A stretch of 64,000 bases of DNA from Apostichopus japonicus (Eukaryota; Echinodermata; Holothuroidea; Aspidochirotida; Stichopodidae). Shown one piece after another: positions 12,467-54,673 of this stretch. The first letter of the stretch is position 1. Each line of letters begins with the position of its first letter. Both the position numbers and the translations under genes were made by a program. The stretch covers positions 37,734,111-37,798,110 of the forward strand of contig NC_092576.1 in NCBI RefSeq assembly GCF_037975245.1, given 5' to 3'. Under the pieces are notes generated by a model. That model searched no databases, was not told the origin of the DNA, and saw only the letters and a list, made by a program, of their open reading frames with translations.

Positions 12467-12657
12467 GTGGTTGACTAAGTGTCGGATCGATAGGCTCTCT
12501 GTCTTTAACTATTTAGCTTGATCTTACCTTCTTAAGTTATTACTTGTAAATATGAATATAGTTTTATATACATTTTTGTATTTCTTATAATGTGCAAGTA
12601 TCGAAATTTCCGATTTTATGGAGCAATAAATTGAACTTAGTTACTTACTTACTTACT
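11490..12657 (+). mobile_element. CR1/L2-like LINE, 3' portion, decayed
   Basis: A 5'-truncated LINE running from within the reverse transcriptase domain to the 3' tail. The coding remnants are listed separately. After the last stop (12464-12466) there is about 170 bp of 3' UTR, then a (TTAC)n tail at 12640-12657, consistent with a CR1/L2-group element whose tail is a short tandem repeat. Frameshifts and stops throughout show it cannot be active. Immediately after the tail sits a fragment of the dispersed block found elsewhere in the window. Confidence 0.75.
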
Positions 12658-12659
12658 AA

Positions 12660-12850
12660 TTTACGTACATTAAAATTAAAAATGGTAAGCGTCATCGTGA
12701 TACAATTTTTAAAATGACAATGTGCACTGGCCAGTTGAGAGAGACCTTACATTTGCAAAGTTATTTAAGAAAGATTTACATATGCAATAGTCATAAACAG
12801 AAATGAGTAAAATAAAGATGAACTTAATAACACTTTTCTATTTTTTTAGA
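12660..12850 (+). repeat. Dispersed duplicated block, fragment
   Basis: About 190 bp matching copy A near 4780-4910 and copy B near 58870-59030: shared AAAATGACAATGTGCA, GGCCAGTTGAGAGAGACC and TTACATTTGCAAAG, followed by a similar AT-rich run. It abuts the 3' tail of the preceding LINE, which suggests that the LINE inserted into a larger copy whose left part is no longer recognisable. Confidence 0.65.
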
Positions 12851-12901
12851 CCGCACGATTTATGTTTGTTAACATACATCCTCTATTTCATGCAACTAAA
12901 G

Positions 12902-12917
12902 AGGGGGGGGGGGGGGG
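12902..12917 (+). repeat. Poly-G run
   Basis: Uninterrupted G homopolymer followed by T. Its length may be unreliable in an assembly. Confidence 0.8.
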
Positions 12918-15900
12918 TGATCATATTCCTTTAGCTAAAGTAACGACGAGATTGGAGTCGGTGCTTTAAGTTTGGTAAGGGTAAAGGTAAATGAAGGGCT
13001 TTAAAGAGAAGGGGTTTTTCAATGAGGTCGTTGAAGTGAGCACCCATTATAGGAACGCCTGGATAGGAACCCTAGACAAAGAACATGACAAGGTAATACT
13101 TCAGCAAAGGGTGCTTTCTGTGGCATAGTTAGACAATACAATTGATTTTAAGCAGGGTTGTGCTAATAAATATTCTTGAATAATGTGTCAATGTTAGAAA
13201 AGTGGAGCAAGGAATTTTACTTACCAAACTTATTCATCTGACCGACGGTACATATATTTCTAGAGTCCATATAACTATGTTTTGGTTTGTTTATTGTGAA
13301 ACTGGCACTTTCTTACCAGTTGTCATAATCAACACAGTACTGGATAATCCCATTGTGTGTATAACTATAACTTTCACATATGAACTGAAAATTGACCTAT
13401 ACCCCTACCTATACAACATTGCCAACCCTCCATCCACACCAAACAGTGGCTATCATGGAGGTGGACGAGACACACAAATTGATAGCAATATGTGGAGTTC
13501 ATGGATTGGGTCGAGGGGGGACTGCCTAAAGCTTTGCGATATGGTGGGCAAATCCCGGGCAAGGGTGGGAGGTGGCGACCCCATCGGAAAGCAATTTCTA
13601 ACACTAATCGCTGATAATGCTAAAAGGAAATAATTAAGCACTTTTAAGAAACCAGTCAATGAACTATTTGTGAATTAGTTACTCATAATTTGATGCAGTC
13701 AAGGTTCCCTGTTCGCATGCTGGCATCAAAGCTAAGTTTGCAGTGTACATCATATTGGAATTTGTTTGAATATGATTAAATATTAAAACAGTGCTAAACT
13801 TTAAATCACTAGCGCAATAACCTGACATGGTATATGTGTCACATAGTCAGCTGAAAACAAATGTCAGAACAAAATAAACGTAGTATATATCTGTTTAAAG
13901 CGCGCATTGTATGTCTTTCCATGTTTTAAAACTTGGAAGCGAAGCAGTTCACGACATGCCAAGTTGTTTCATAGTTAATTTATTGTCTCCACAAATCAAA
14001 TGAATTAACAAGTCCTTTATTTTAAAGAGTGAAAAATAGAAAGAAAAAAACATAACCTGGATCGGAGTCAATGCCTCGAGTCAACGAGACTTTTAATTGA
14101 GCAACAAATACAATCACAGGTCATTCTGTGCCATGAAATACCATATTGTCACATACTGAAACATAGTAAGCCGTTCAAGATAAAGGTAAGATCATGGGGC
14201 GTAGCTATAGCTCCTTCGTAGATCTATTCTTATTTATAAGTTTTCGCCACAAATATGTCACATTCCACACGACAGGGCAATATCATTTATCTGGTGTAGA
14301 GGCTGACGAAAAGAATTATCACATAATTTTACTATCAAAGAATATACGTTTGCACATCTCCCTTTTAATAGTTAAGCAGGAAATAATAGGAATATATACT
14401 GTTTTAGATAGTGAATTGTCTTTATACTTTTTTCCACCCTTATAGTCTCGTTTCCATTCCAATTAGGAAACACAATCGTTAAATGGATTGACGTTTGGCA
14501 TATAATATAAAATTTGTTATCATAGATGGACTGGAACAATTAAAGAAGGAAAAGATAAATAAAACACAGGAATGATTAAAGAAAACGAGTTTTACTCTTT
14601 TTATGACCACACTTAGTCTCTTTTTTTCAGACTTCTTCCACTCCGATATCTTGCAAAGATAATGTGGGATTCCTTTATTGATCGTCTGAGAAATCATCAA
14701 AATGTCAATTCAATCGAAATGTAACCGTACAAATATCAGTCTAACTTGTATGCGTAGAAAGCAGGAGCAAACTTATTCAACAGATACAAAATGTGATTTA
14801 ATAATATGTTAATAATAATAAAATAAATGTTAATAATATGTGTACATTTTCACCGCTTAATGAATGCGATTATAATGTTATTAAAATGTTAACTCTCGTT
14901 AATTTTATGATTCCTGAAACTTACTTGGATTCCAAAATGAAGTTGATAATTTATCACTTAGAAGCTAAATGATATGAAATGTAACGGTAAATATATATTT
15001 TTTTTCCATTTCTTTACAGGAAGCCAATTTTAAGTTAAATCAAAGCTTAACATGAAAGAAAACAATAATATCGAACAGAAACAAATCACCACCTATAGCT
15101 TAAATGACGAATCTATTCTGAGATATTTTACCAAATGGATTATGTTTGATTATGTCTTTTTATCAAATTGTAACGTCTTATTCATTTTAAAATTAAAGCA
15201 AATACTTGTTTATTGTCTGATTCTAATGCATTCTTTACTTATTGTTATAACTAAAGCTTTATTTCTCTTCATGAAGACACTTTGCAGAAACGGAAAAACT
15301 TAATAAGCAAATACGAGCAATGATAAGAAAACTAATGAAAATACGTAATAATTAAAAAGGAAGATATCAGGTCTTATCTCTTTAACATGCATGGCTTGTT
15401 CTATAGCTGACGTATCACTATGAACAAAATTTTTATTAATTTAATAAAGTTATTTAATATTATTTATAAGAACATTCTGTTTGATTCAAATGAATATACC
15501 AGGCACTTTACCACATCTAATATCATAACAATTTAATCATATCATGGTTATGTAACTTTATAAATATTTAAATATTTGATACTTCTACTGACAGCAGAGC
15601 TAATGGTTTGTCTGCTAGACTAGTATTCCAGTCACTTTGTGTGATGAGACATAGATGTTTAAAGTATGGCACATCAAACTATGGCAGTAGTTTACCAAAG
15701 CCAATTGGGCTGGTAGCATTTGTTTTTAAATGCCTAGGACTACAATATATATTTAATACCATGCTATTCCCACCTGGGATGATAGCAATATATTTGAACA
15801 TGAAAAGAAACTTGAAAAACAATATTACGGTTAAGTAATAGGAGAAAGGTTATGACAGAGTTATCACCTTAAGAGCAAACAAAATGTAAATTAAAAGGAA

Positions 15901-17079
15901 AAACAAATTATACAAATTGAGCTTCAAGGAAGAATTGAGTACATTACATAAATTTTGCAGTAATTATGCGAGTTTACTGTCGAATGAAATAAGTGGGTAG
16001 GAATTCTTTTTTTATTCAAACAATGAAGTACCAGTTATACAAACGAGTAGGAACCGAAGCAAAGGAACCCGTTGCCAAGTCTTCTTCACTTTGATCAGTG
16101 GAGGCAGGAGTGTTACTGGCACCACATATTCAACTTAAGGATTCCATGAGCTTCATTTCTGTCACGCTTAAATTTAAGCCCTGCTCCATTTGAACTCTAA
16201 GTGTCTGTTTTAACGGAAGGACCCCAAACCCTACATGAACAACGGGTTAACTATCACAGAGACACTACCTTTTCTTAGATTCACGTCCTCCCATAAAGGT
16301 GCTCGACCTTTCTTATAATATCCAAGGAAAGCTTAGAAATATGCTATTGTGATATTGTAGCAAATTTCATATAATATGTGAAAAAAAATCCTGCATTTAT
16401 TCGAAATCTCTTTCTTGTTACATAATGAAAATAGAACATAACATAATGCAAATATAATGATATTGCAAAAATTGATTCCTAGCTTTATTTCATTATTTAG
16501 TTCTCCTCGCATATAACTAAGCTGAATATATGTGATTGGTCACATACCGAGTAGTGTAACACTTAATCATCATTCAGTAATCGTGCTGTAAATGTTTCTT
16601 CTGATTATACAGTCTTTGCGAACAGCTTCATATTGGCGTGCGTGAATATTGGAGTGAGCAGGGGTCCATGCATCCTCCTCTACCGTCATTTGATGGGAAT
16701 TGGTTCAGTCGTGGGCAAGTTTACATTCATTCTAGGAAAATTAGTTTTAGTTAGTTACACACCCTTCCAACCTCACGCACATATTCGAGATGATTTATTA
16801 GCAACGCTTTGCACCAAGACCTTGCTACAGACGTAATTTATACACTAATGATGAGGAATTGATGCCAAAATTGAACCATAAGAATTTGCTTTTTAGGGAC
16901 AAGGAACCCAATACCCCCATACACGAGAAACTTTTTAGACCTCACCTCAGATATATTGAGCACGCCACAACAGCTTTCTACAACGAATGATTGTGTTGGA
17001 AAACTGAACTTTTTTTTTCTGCGACACCTGAATTAAATATTCGCATCAATGTCCTCTGTATCAACGTATCATAATATTT
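12918..17079. other. No gene recognised; 3' flank of the NLR gene
   Basis: About 4 kb of AT-rich sequence. The plus-strand frame 13202-13633 (143 codons) and the overlapping minus-strand frames lack domains and splice context, and I do not accept them. TTTATT at 16484-16489 and 16396-16401 would read AATAAA on the minus strand and could serve as a polyadenylation signal for the NLR gene, but this is only suggestive. Confidence 0.35.
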
Positions 17080-45840
<28,761 letters not shown>

Positions 45841-46063
45841 TTCCAGAGACTTTAAACAAGGTCATTGACTGTCAATTTGTGGTTGAGGTTAATTTTGAGG
45901 CATTCATTGTCGATGTCCTTGTCCCCTTTAACGTCCAGTGCTAACGTACACGAAGAGTAGACCGACTGTAACAACCAATTAGAATCAACATGAATTGCCT
46001 ACGTAAATTGAACTATAGTACGCAGTGTGTATGAAATACTGTTTGGTGTTAAGAGAATTAGTT

Positions 46064-46139
46064 ATGGCGTTTCCAAAAACAACAACTGTTTATGAAACCA
46101 AGAAAATCCATGCAGAATTCGTTCTGTTCGGCTTCAAAG
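46064..46139 (+). CDS. Possible first exon of an unknown gene, divergent from the NLR gene
   Basis: Plus strand ATG at 46064, 25 codons reading MAFPKTTTVYETKKIHAEFV and LFGFK, then an AAAG|GTGAGA donor-like site. Its start lies 224 bp from the NLR start on the opposite strand, so a shared divergent promoter would be possible. I found no following exon: the next 700 bp is AT-rich and a candidate LTR follows. It may be chance. Confidence 0.2.
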
Positions 46140-46856
46140 GTGAGAAGTGATTGCATTGTGGGTGTTTGACTGGTCATTTCAAGCAATGGCTATTACAAGG
46201 CCCTCGCGTTTATAGAGAACGGGTTAATTAGGAACCTGGTGTAGTCATTATCGTCATATTACTTAATAAATGTTCATGTCCTATCGTGATTGGCAGATAT
46301 TCAAATACGCGTTCTCTAGATAAATAGCAGGTTAATAAATAGGGAAATGTGAGCATACTGTACTAACGTTGTAAGACAAATTTGATTTACTGCGTATATA
46401 TTTATTAAAGGTCATGTGAAGTATATGTATACTGTTGATATGTGATTTTAAGTAATCTAAAATTGTAATTCTTAGACCAATTTGTATTGCCAAAATTCCT
46501 TACCACAGTCTTATTTTGTGTCAATGCTAACAAAAGGTGTGTAAGCAGCAGCGTGTATTGTAAACGTTGATGAAAATTAAGTTAAATAATTAACACAAGA
46601 CCTTACCTCCTTATAGCGGCGTTTTTTAATTAGATCATGTATCATTAAGTAGGGTGCACTTGATGCAAATGTACGTTACTTTATATTACCACCATATCTT
46701 AAATAAACATTTGCAGTTAATCGTAGAATGACAGCTGAATGCAGTTCATTACACACGTGATTAAAAGGAAAGTAATAGTGAAAGATAATTTTACAACAAG
46801 AGGGTATGTCCTGGGGATCGTAAAGCTGATGTGCATTTGTGGCATATCAAGCCTAT

Positions 46857-47971
46857 TGTTACGAGGGCCCATTGCAGCCTAACGCTAGTCACTGCTAGTG
46901 AGGAACCTAATGTTATATCATCGAAAGTATTTGAAATGGCCTACGTGACAAATCAATATTTGAGAAATTAGGTCGGGTTACACGTGTCAGAATGTTATTT
47001 ATGTAATGAGCAATACACGATTGTTCTTGTATATTCCCTATGACGACACGCTGGTCTCGGTTCCCGTCGGTTTACGTGAAATCCCGTTGTACGCTGTGCA
47101 CGCATCTTCATGGATTCTTTGGAATGTTCGCGAGATATGCAAAGGACTTCCCGGAACGGGGAAACTGGGTCCAATTGATACTCAGGTGTATCGAGAAAGA
47201 TCTAGATGATTCTTGACATGGCGAATCGTATAAAAACCCGCCCCACATCGGAGAGTTTCTCAGTTTTCTGAACGAATACAAGCGACGACACATATTATAC
47301 CATTTTACTATATATCGACAGTGCTCAACTGCCAGTAGTTTCGAAGGGATTGAGATATCGATACCAAGATTGATACTACACTTCCATTCATAAGTTTAAA
47401 GAGGACTTTGCTGTGAAACTACAGTTTTCCAGTTAATATTTCCGAGAAGGTGAAGAATTTCTGTCTCAGTTGAGAAAGTTCGTTACGCCAGGAGTTGGTG
47501 GCTATAAAGCTGATTTTGGACTGACTCTGGTAATATTTAGTCGGCGAGAAGTTCGACTTGTGCTTCACTCGATTGTGGCTGGAAGTCCGTCTTCTATTTT
47601 GGAGCATCGCCGGAAAGAAGGTGACTGCTGTTTCTGGGATTGCGAGAAACTTCGTCGAGGACCAGTGAATTCGCGGTACAACGGACCGAGAATCATCGTC
47701 ATCAAGGTCGTGGCCGCTGAGGGATATCGCCGTTGGAAGAGACCAGCGTGTTTTAAAGTGTATCCTATCTTGTTAAGTTTGTGAGTAATTTTCTATATAT
47801 TTGTAATTGCCACTTGTTGTTGTTGGTTCAAACTCCATTGTTCAATATAGTTTATGTTCTCATTCAAATTCTCAAGACTCGTCAATTTGTCTGTGTTCCT
47901 CCCAGAAACGAACCCAGGCTTGTGTCTCGTTAAAAATTAATTATCGAGACCTCTCGCATTCCAACGTAACA
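46857..47971 (+). mobile_element. Candidate solo LTR (Gypsy-like ends)
   Basis: It begins TGTTACGAGGGCCC and ends CCAACGTAACA, so the 7-bp termini TGTTACG/CGTAACA are inverted, as in many Gypsy-type LTRs. A TATAAAAA box lies at 47229-47236, about a third of the way in, as expected for U3. The GC-richer stretch 47230-47780 is open (104 codons at 47470-47784) but shows no known domain and would be R/U5. No matching target duplication, primer-binding site, polypurine tract or gag/pol is visible next to it, which is why this is only a candidate. Confidence 0.45.
47229..47236 (+). promoter_or_regulatory. TATA box of the candidate LTR
   Basis: TATAAAAA followed by a GC-rich CCCGCCCCAC stretch and, about 30 bp on, TCTCAGTTTTCTG, which could hold an initiator. 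It would drive rightward transcription in U3/R. Confidence 0.4.
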
Positions 47972-48688
47972 ATATACATTAGGACATGTTATTAGTAGGT
48001 TTACCTGCGCGCAAGGTTTTAGTGATAGTTACTTTCATTTTCTTCGCGGAAGTAAAACCGAGGAAGATGCATACCCCTTAAACCACATGGATATGGGTCT
48101 AGTTACATACGCGCTCATTCTTTAGTGAATGGTGTTGTAGTATATAATATAAGTGTTGACGTTGAATTACAGATGTTGTATATGTATATCAGTATAGCAT
48201 TCCTTGCTTCTATCATATGACTTCAACAAGAATATATATTCGATCATATGTTTACGATAATTATCGTGTATATAATTATCATTCCACAAACCGTATCATT
48301 CGAATGTTTTATTTTCGTACCTGGCACCCCTGTGTTAAAGGAGCAGTGGTCCATGTTCTCCATGATTCTTAGCGTGAACTACAGTGTACCGTGTTTATTT
48401 CATAAGTTGGTTGTTCACTTTAAGTGTTTAAACAGGGATCAATCACATGGTGTTGTGGGAGTTTTATAATATACAGGAACTGACATTTACTGCGTGCCCC
48501 CTTGGATTGTATCCGGAGTATTGATAAGGGTCTTCTTATATCATATCGGATATATCTCAACCCATATGGTATTCTGAGCCTTTCACTATAACGTGTAAGT
48601 TTAGTGCTGTAGAATACCAGCTGGCAGATATGTCCAGGGTGCTTTTGTTAACACGATATTGTTTTTGACCTTGTTTTGAGAGTTTTAT

Positions 48689-48766
<78 letters not shown>

Positions 48767-51700
48767 TATATATTTCATTTCATATTTGAGTTTTACTTTC
48801 AGTAAGTTTGGTGCTGGGGTCGGCTAACGCAGCATACAACACCAATAAACAGAGGCAATCATTTAACATTGTGGTCTACTTTTTAAGCCTTTGAGAAGAT
48901 ATTTGAGAAACCCCAATAATCCGGGTCCAGCTAGTGTACGGTATGCTATTTGCGGTGATATATGTTCTATTTGAAGTGTGTATCAAGTGAGAAGCATATA
49001 CTTAAGCTCATAAATCATAAAACATTGAAACAGAAAACGTAGCAAAACTCACGTTGTTAGAGTTGAAAACAGGACAACGGTTAAATTGTTTGCTATTAGG
49101 AAAAACAAACAAGTCCGACACTATACAGTTCCAATAAAATAAAGATATAAAACATCATCCTAACGATTAACAGAGTTACAGCGTTTGCGAAAACAACTAT
49201 CAACTATATTGTTTGATAAATTTGGAATCAGAAGAGTTCATACATACTTTCGGGTGTCTGGTGGATATAATATTTACTCTCAATATTTGTATAATGAAGA
49301 TAAAGAGATCTTGAAGATTGTTCATCATAAATTGCGACTAAACCAACAAGTCACTACATGTCTAAATGCACGTTCAAATTCAAAACGATTAGCACAACAA
49401 AGTAAAAAGAAGGATCTGTATTATTTAAATATGCAATTTGTATAGCTGCTAAAGAAACTAGCTATTTGAAGTTTGAGTCTTTAACATAAAACGTATATAA
49501 ACTGTTTGGAAAAATGTTATATTGCAATGAATAATCAGTTGATATACATATTTTGAAACATCGGAATATTGACAATTCCAGATGAATTGTGCTCCACTAA
49601 AAAATAAATCGGTATTAACTTTTTACAGTAACGTAAAACGTCAGCATTTGAGATTCAACAAACCCAAAACTAATGCAGCGTATAAAGAATACACGTCTTA
49701 AAAAAAAATATATATATACAAAGATATAAAGTAACATTGTGTTACCTATTTTGATATTGTAATGTTATTACTTATGTATTAAATTATCGATTGAAACATT
49801 GCCTTTTCAATGTAGGGAATTTATGTTTGTGACATGCAATGCTGTAGTTCGAATAACGAGTACTTCTCAGAGCTCGAGGTCCAAGTAATGTTCTTATGTG
49901 AGTACTGGGTATCAGTGTCCAAGAACCACATATTATAATTCGAGTACGAGTACTTATTAATTGCGATTTTAGTTACTAAATTCACAAGAAAGTCATGTTT
50001 ATAACTTCTCCCTTGTGATCATTGAAAGTGACGACATGTTGTTGACTCAGATATGAGATTTGTGTTGAACACAACAACATTTCCTTATTTAAAAAATCAC
50101 GACTGGAATTGGCTCTTTAATTTGGGCCATGGTGGTAAAGATCAACAGTCACTACAACCTTACAACACATATCGATACATGTATCTGTTAAGTGGTGTTT
50201 TACTTATTCAAACAAATTCCTACGTTTTCCTGTTATTCATTAAAAAAAATAGGTTAACTGCGCAGTATTCCATCTCTGTTACATATTATACTGTTTTCAG
50301 ATATTCTTATATAAGAGACTTTCCGAGTAAATTCATATGCAGCGACGGGCGAATATAAGAATAGATGGGAGGTCATGGCCTGCCGCTACCACCGCCAGTC
50401 TAATACTTCACCATATGAACCTATTTCAAATAACAATTTAAGAGTATTTATTAACACAACCGTGCGCTGATACCTAATATTACACCTAATTAATACTCTA
50501 AATATGCCTCAGAATGCACCATTTGAAGGCTAAATATAATTTTAGTTTTTCTAGATGAGGATCACTAAACCCTCGAGATTGTACTTGGCTTCAACGACCT
50601 AATTTGCTACTCTTTTACCTAACGTATGTAATAATTCATTTGCTGTCGCCATTCAAAACAGGTTCACGCCCATATCTAAACCTGTTCGGGAAAGTTAGAA
50701 CTTGTCAATTCGCTCTCTCTCTGTGAAATTCTGTTCACGCCACTATTCATCATGTAGTTCGCAGATATTTTTTACCCAAAATCTCTGTCACTACAATACT
50801 GGTTGAAGGAGCAGCAGCAAGGACTTGGTATTTGAGTTAATACGTATCGGTCAAACAAACCTAGCTAAGATGGTATAAGTATAGTCATATTTTGGACATG
50901 TAGCATGTTTTGATCATTCACGGTCTCTTGATCTGAGACACCATCTTTGCTGAAATGTTAATGTATTTAAATTCTCTCTATGATAGCAAAGAATTGGTTT
51001 TTGTAACCATTGTCAGCATCTGGCAGGAAATGTGACGTCCTGAAGGAACGATTGCCAAGCCAAATATTACAAACAGATTCAAAAAAGGTATGCAGATTTA
51101 ACTCCGTTTTGCCCATATTATGTGATGTATTTAATTTAATTGGTTAAGATTTAACGACCCCTTGGTCAAATTCCGAGTCAAATTAGAATTTTAACTCCAA
51201 TACTGATCTACGTAGTACTTTTTTGGTCAAGGTGACCTATCATTTGGCCAGTGGAGTACATTCTAAATTGCTAGTGTAAGAAGTGACCCAAAGCATATTC
51301 TTTTTACCGTATATATGACGAACCTGAACTTCAAAGTTTGAAAATGGATTGTAAGGTAAATAATACTCCATGTATAGGTTTTCTTTCACAACTTAACAAA
51401 CCCATTTGTGATTCAAAATTGGTATATCAGCTAAAAATAGAATTATCTGACAACAAACATGTCCATTTGAATCCAACTGTATTGCCCAGTAATGGAAGCA
51501 TGATGATATTTTACAACAGTAACTTATACAAATGCAGAATTTCGTGAAAAAAACATTTCCTCGTGATGTGCGTTGATGTTTCTAGTTATCTTAAGATTGA
51601 GAGGGAATACTTACCGTTGGTGTACTGGAATTGACAAACTTTAACTTACATCTTGAATACTTTCCTAAAACATAAATCATTATCCACATGATTACAAAAT

Positions 51701-52860
51701 GGCGGAGTACGAGGTAAAACTCTGCATAATGAGCTAATGCCGTTGACGCGTTCAACGTCTAGTAATAGCAAATGACAAAGTTCATATTTACCTTCCTTGA
51801 TAGTTATTTGTTCTAGTAAACATTTTTGGATATCGTAAACTCCCTCTGATAACCAAAGTTCATGTTGACATTTGATAACTGAACTCGGGTATATATCAAG
51901 AAAGTCTTTTGCCCGATATGATATGATGGTTCAAAATGAATCGTAGTGCTCTTACGCAACATTGCACCTTTGTAACATGGAATTTATCGGAACGTTAACA
52001 TGAAAGTAGAATTATTGAAGGAAAGGTCAGGTTCGATTACGTTAAGTCAGTGCTGTTCTAACCTAGCAAAAGTTTATTCCTTTTTTCTTTCTTTTTGGCT
52101 GATTTTCGTGAACCTTTTTCTCAGGAAATTCTTGGTGATAAAATTGACATCGTAAATGGGAGTAAATTGTTTTCCAATACTGTGCGGAAGTATCATACTG
52201 CGTGTATAGTTATTGCGTCTCATTTGTATCAACTAGCATTTCATACTAGCATTTAGTATTAGCCAGCACCGTAATCTACATGGAACATGTGCGCAACCAC
52301 TTATACGCCTGACACTGTATGTATATTTTTTTATGAGGTGAGGGGGAGAGGGTGCGGGCTCAGTCCTCCAATGACAGAATATATATTACAATACAATATA
52401 TAACTTGTATGTGTGGTACAGTCTTATAAATCTATAGATAAGCTGTCCCCTGGAGGAGGTAACATTTGATCTACGACCCCAGTAACTCAATGTTTGTTGC
52501 CCTTAATCTGACGATGACGTACGTGAGAAACTTAAAAGGATATTGGTGTTATACGAATGTTCATTAATATTAATATTTACGTGAATGTGATAAATGATTA
52601 AGACTCAGTACAGCATTTATTTTGCCAATACAGCAACATATATGTACGTTAACAGCCTTGTAAATAACATTAATCCCATATTTTCTTACCAATAAAGTCA
52701 CAATACATGTTGGAACAACGACAGAGCCCATTTAGCAGAGTAATCAGTCAAATATATTCCAAATGATAAGAGGACAAGGGGAATATTATGTATTTCAGAT
52801 AACACAACAATAACAATAACTCGGTGCTGGTTAAAGATGAACAATGGTGGTGAAGGAAAC
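47972..52860. other. No gene recognised
   Basis: Nearly 5 kb of AT-rich sequence. Apart from a (TA)n tract at 48692-48763 I see no repeat family, RNA gene or coding exon that I can support. Short open frames (for example 49185-49445, 50053-50358, 51338-51547) lack domains and paralogues in the window. Confidence 0.35.
48692..48763. repeat. (TA)n microsatellite
   Basis: Uninterrupted AT run of about 72 bp, followed by a short imperfect continuation. Confidence 0.95.
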
Positions 52861-52862
52861 AG

Positions 52863-52881
52863 GGTTTAGTTTAGTTTAGTA
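52863..52881 (-). repeat. 3' tandem tail of the CR1-like LINE
   Basis: On plus it reads GGTTTAGTTTAGTTTAGTA, that is, (ACTAA)n at the 3' end of the minus-strand element. Confidence 0.7.
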
Positions 52882-52978
52882 TAAAACGGTATCAGGAGGG
52901 ACACTCAAATCCCCATCAAGGACCCTATAGGAGAGGGGGGAAAATGAAGACACAAACACTCAGACCCGATTACAATGC

Positions 52979-53473
52979 TTAAAGTTCATTGTTCAAAGCA
53001 TTCTTAAACCCATTGGCACTACTTGCAAGTACAACTTTGTAAGGCAAATCGTTCCACTCATTCACAACCCTGTCAGAAAAAAAGTTATGCCGAATATTAA
53101 TCCTACTTTGTGACTTTTGGGGTTTAAGACAATGACCTCCGGTAAAACTACTATTAGCAAACATGAACAAGTCGGTAAAGGATAAATTGTCAAAACCATA
53201 CACAATCTTGTAAACCTGAATCAAGTCCCCACGTAACCTCCTAAGCTCCATTGTGGTGAGATTCAACAGTTGTAACCGCCTATAATAAGCAACACTCTTT
53301 AAGGAACTAATCATCCTAGTAGCCCTCCTCTGGACCTTTTCAAATACTTCCTCATCCTTAGCAAAATATGGGTTCCAATCCTGCACAGCATACTCCAGAT
53401 GAGGCCTAACCAACTGATTATAAAGCCTAACTACTATGTCCTCTTTCAGAAAACTGAAGTTCCTCTTGATCAT
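52979..53473 (-). pseudogene. CR1-like LINE ORF2, thumb and C-terminal region
   Basis: An open stretch of 164 codons. It contains LYNQLVRPHLEYAVQDWNPY, then EKVQRRATRMISSL, LNLTTMELRRLRGDLIQVYK and, near the end, FFSDRVVNEWNDLP and FKNALNNEL. These are the characteristic post-catalytic blocks of CR1-group reverse transcriptases. It ends with a natural-looking stop 100 bp before the 3' tail, so the C-terminus is complete. Confidence 0.85.
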
Positions 53474-53560
53474 ACCTAAGCCATATTACCTCTTTTAGCA
53501 GATTCAAGACAATATTTAGAAGGTTGCATAGATGAGTCAATGTAGATGCCTAGGTCTCTC

Positions 53561-54125
53561 TCAACAAAGACCTCCTGTAACTCCACACCAAAAGATTGTA
53601 GGCATACTCTTGGTTACTACTACCAATGTGCATGACCTTGCATATATCAATATTAAAAAAAGCAGTTGCCATACCTGAGACCAGGAAAAAACCTTATCCA
53701 AATCCGTTTGAAACTTCTCAGAATCGCTTTCAGAATACAATTTGGTGTCATCAGCAAACTTCTTAGCTGTACACAAAATATCTCCGTCAATGTCATTTAT
53801 ATAGGCAACAAACAACAAGAGACCCAAACCAGACCCTTGTGGAACCCCACTAGTTACATCCTGTCAAGAAGAAGCACACCCTTTAATTACCACCCTCTGT
53901 TTCCTATTACCAAGCCAATTGTCGATCCAAGACAGTAAATTCCCATTGACACCCATACTCTTTAGCTTAAGTAAACAACGCTGGTGGGGCACTTTATCAA
54001 AGGCCTTCTGGAAATCCAGGAACACAACATCTACAGTCTTCTGCCTATTTAGTGAGCTTGTTACATCTTCCATAAACTCAAGGATATTAGTGAGACAAGA
54101 CCTTTTTCGACAAAAGCCACGTTAA
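53561..54125 (-). pseudogene. CR1-like LINE ORF2, reverse transcriptase core
   Basis: Read down the minus strand: RKRSCLTNILEFMEDVTSSL, then VDVVFLDFQKAFDKVPHQRC with the first catalytic Asp, IDNWLGNRKQRVVIKG, one in-frame TGA where Trp is usual (53860s), then DVTSGVPQGSGLGLLLFVAY and KKFADDTKLYSESD, the catalytic FADD box. The frame is the same on both sides of the TGA. After FADD the frame drifts near 53640 and joins the downstream part only after a shift. All catalytic aspartates are visible. Confidence 0.88.
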
Positions 54126-54673
54126 GGCTCTCTGATCAAAGACTGACTGCTGAAGTGACCGACCATAGACTTTTGAACAAAAGACTTCATGACCTTTCAA
54201 ACAACACTAGTGAGACTAACGAATTTATAATTACAGGGCTTAGACTTATCACCCTTCTTGAAAATTGGGGTAATATTAGCACATCTCCAGTCCTTAGGAA
54301 CATAACGTTCATTCATAAAATTTACTAAAAACCAATGAGAGTGGAACGCAGAAATGGTGTGCAAAAGTCTTCACCCAATACGGATGGATTGCATCAGTTC
54401 CAGAAGCTTTAGAAAATGTTGACGAAGCAGCTCCTTTAAAACAACGTCATCCGAAAATAAAACCGTATCCAGTTTAGGACTATCACTCCACCCCCCCCCC
54501 CCTGAAAATCTGGAATACTACTCATATCTTTTCATGTAAAAACCGACACAAAAAAGTTGTTCAAAAGATCTATCAGTAACTATATTATCAGCCTGTGGTG
54601 CCCTAAGAGAAACAATTGCATCTTTAACTTTCTGCTTTGACCTGACATAAGAAAAGAAGGCCTTTGGGTTATC

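Noticed and set aside
13202-13659. 143-codon plus-strand frame with overlapping minus-strand frames
   Set aside because: No domain, no paralogue in the window, and similar openness on both strands.
47470-47784. 104-codon frame
   Set aside because: Lies within the candidate LTR, downstream of its TATA box; no domain, so more likely non-coding R/U5 sequence.
49185-49445. 86-codon plus-strand frame with a lysine-rich end
   Set aside because: No recognisable domain, AT-rich, no splice partners.
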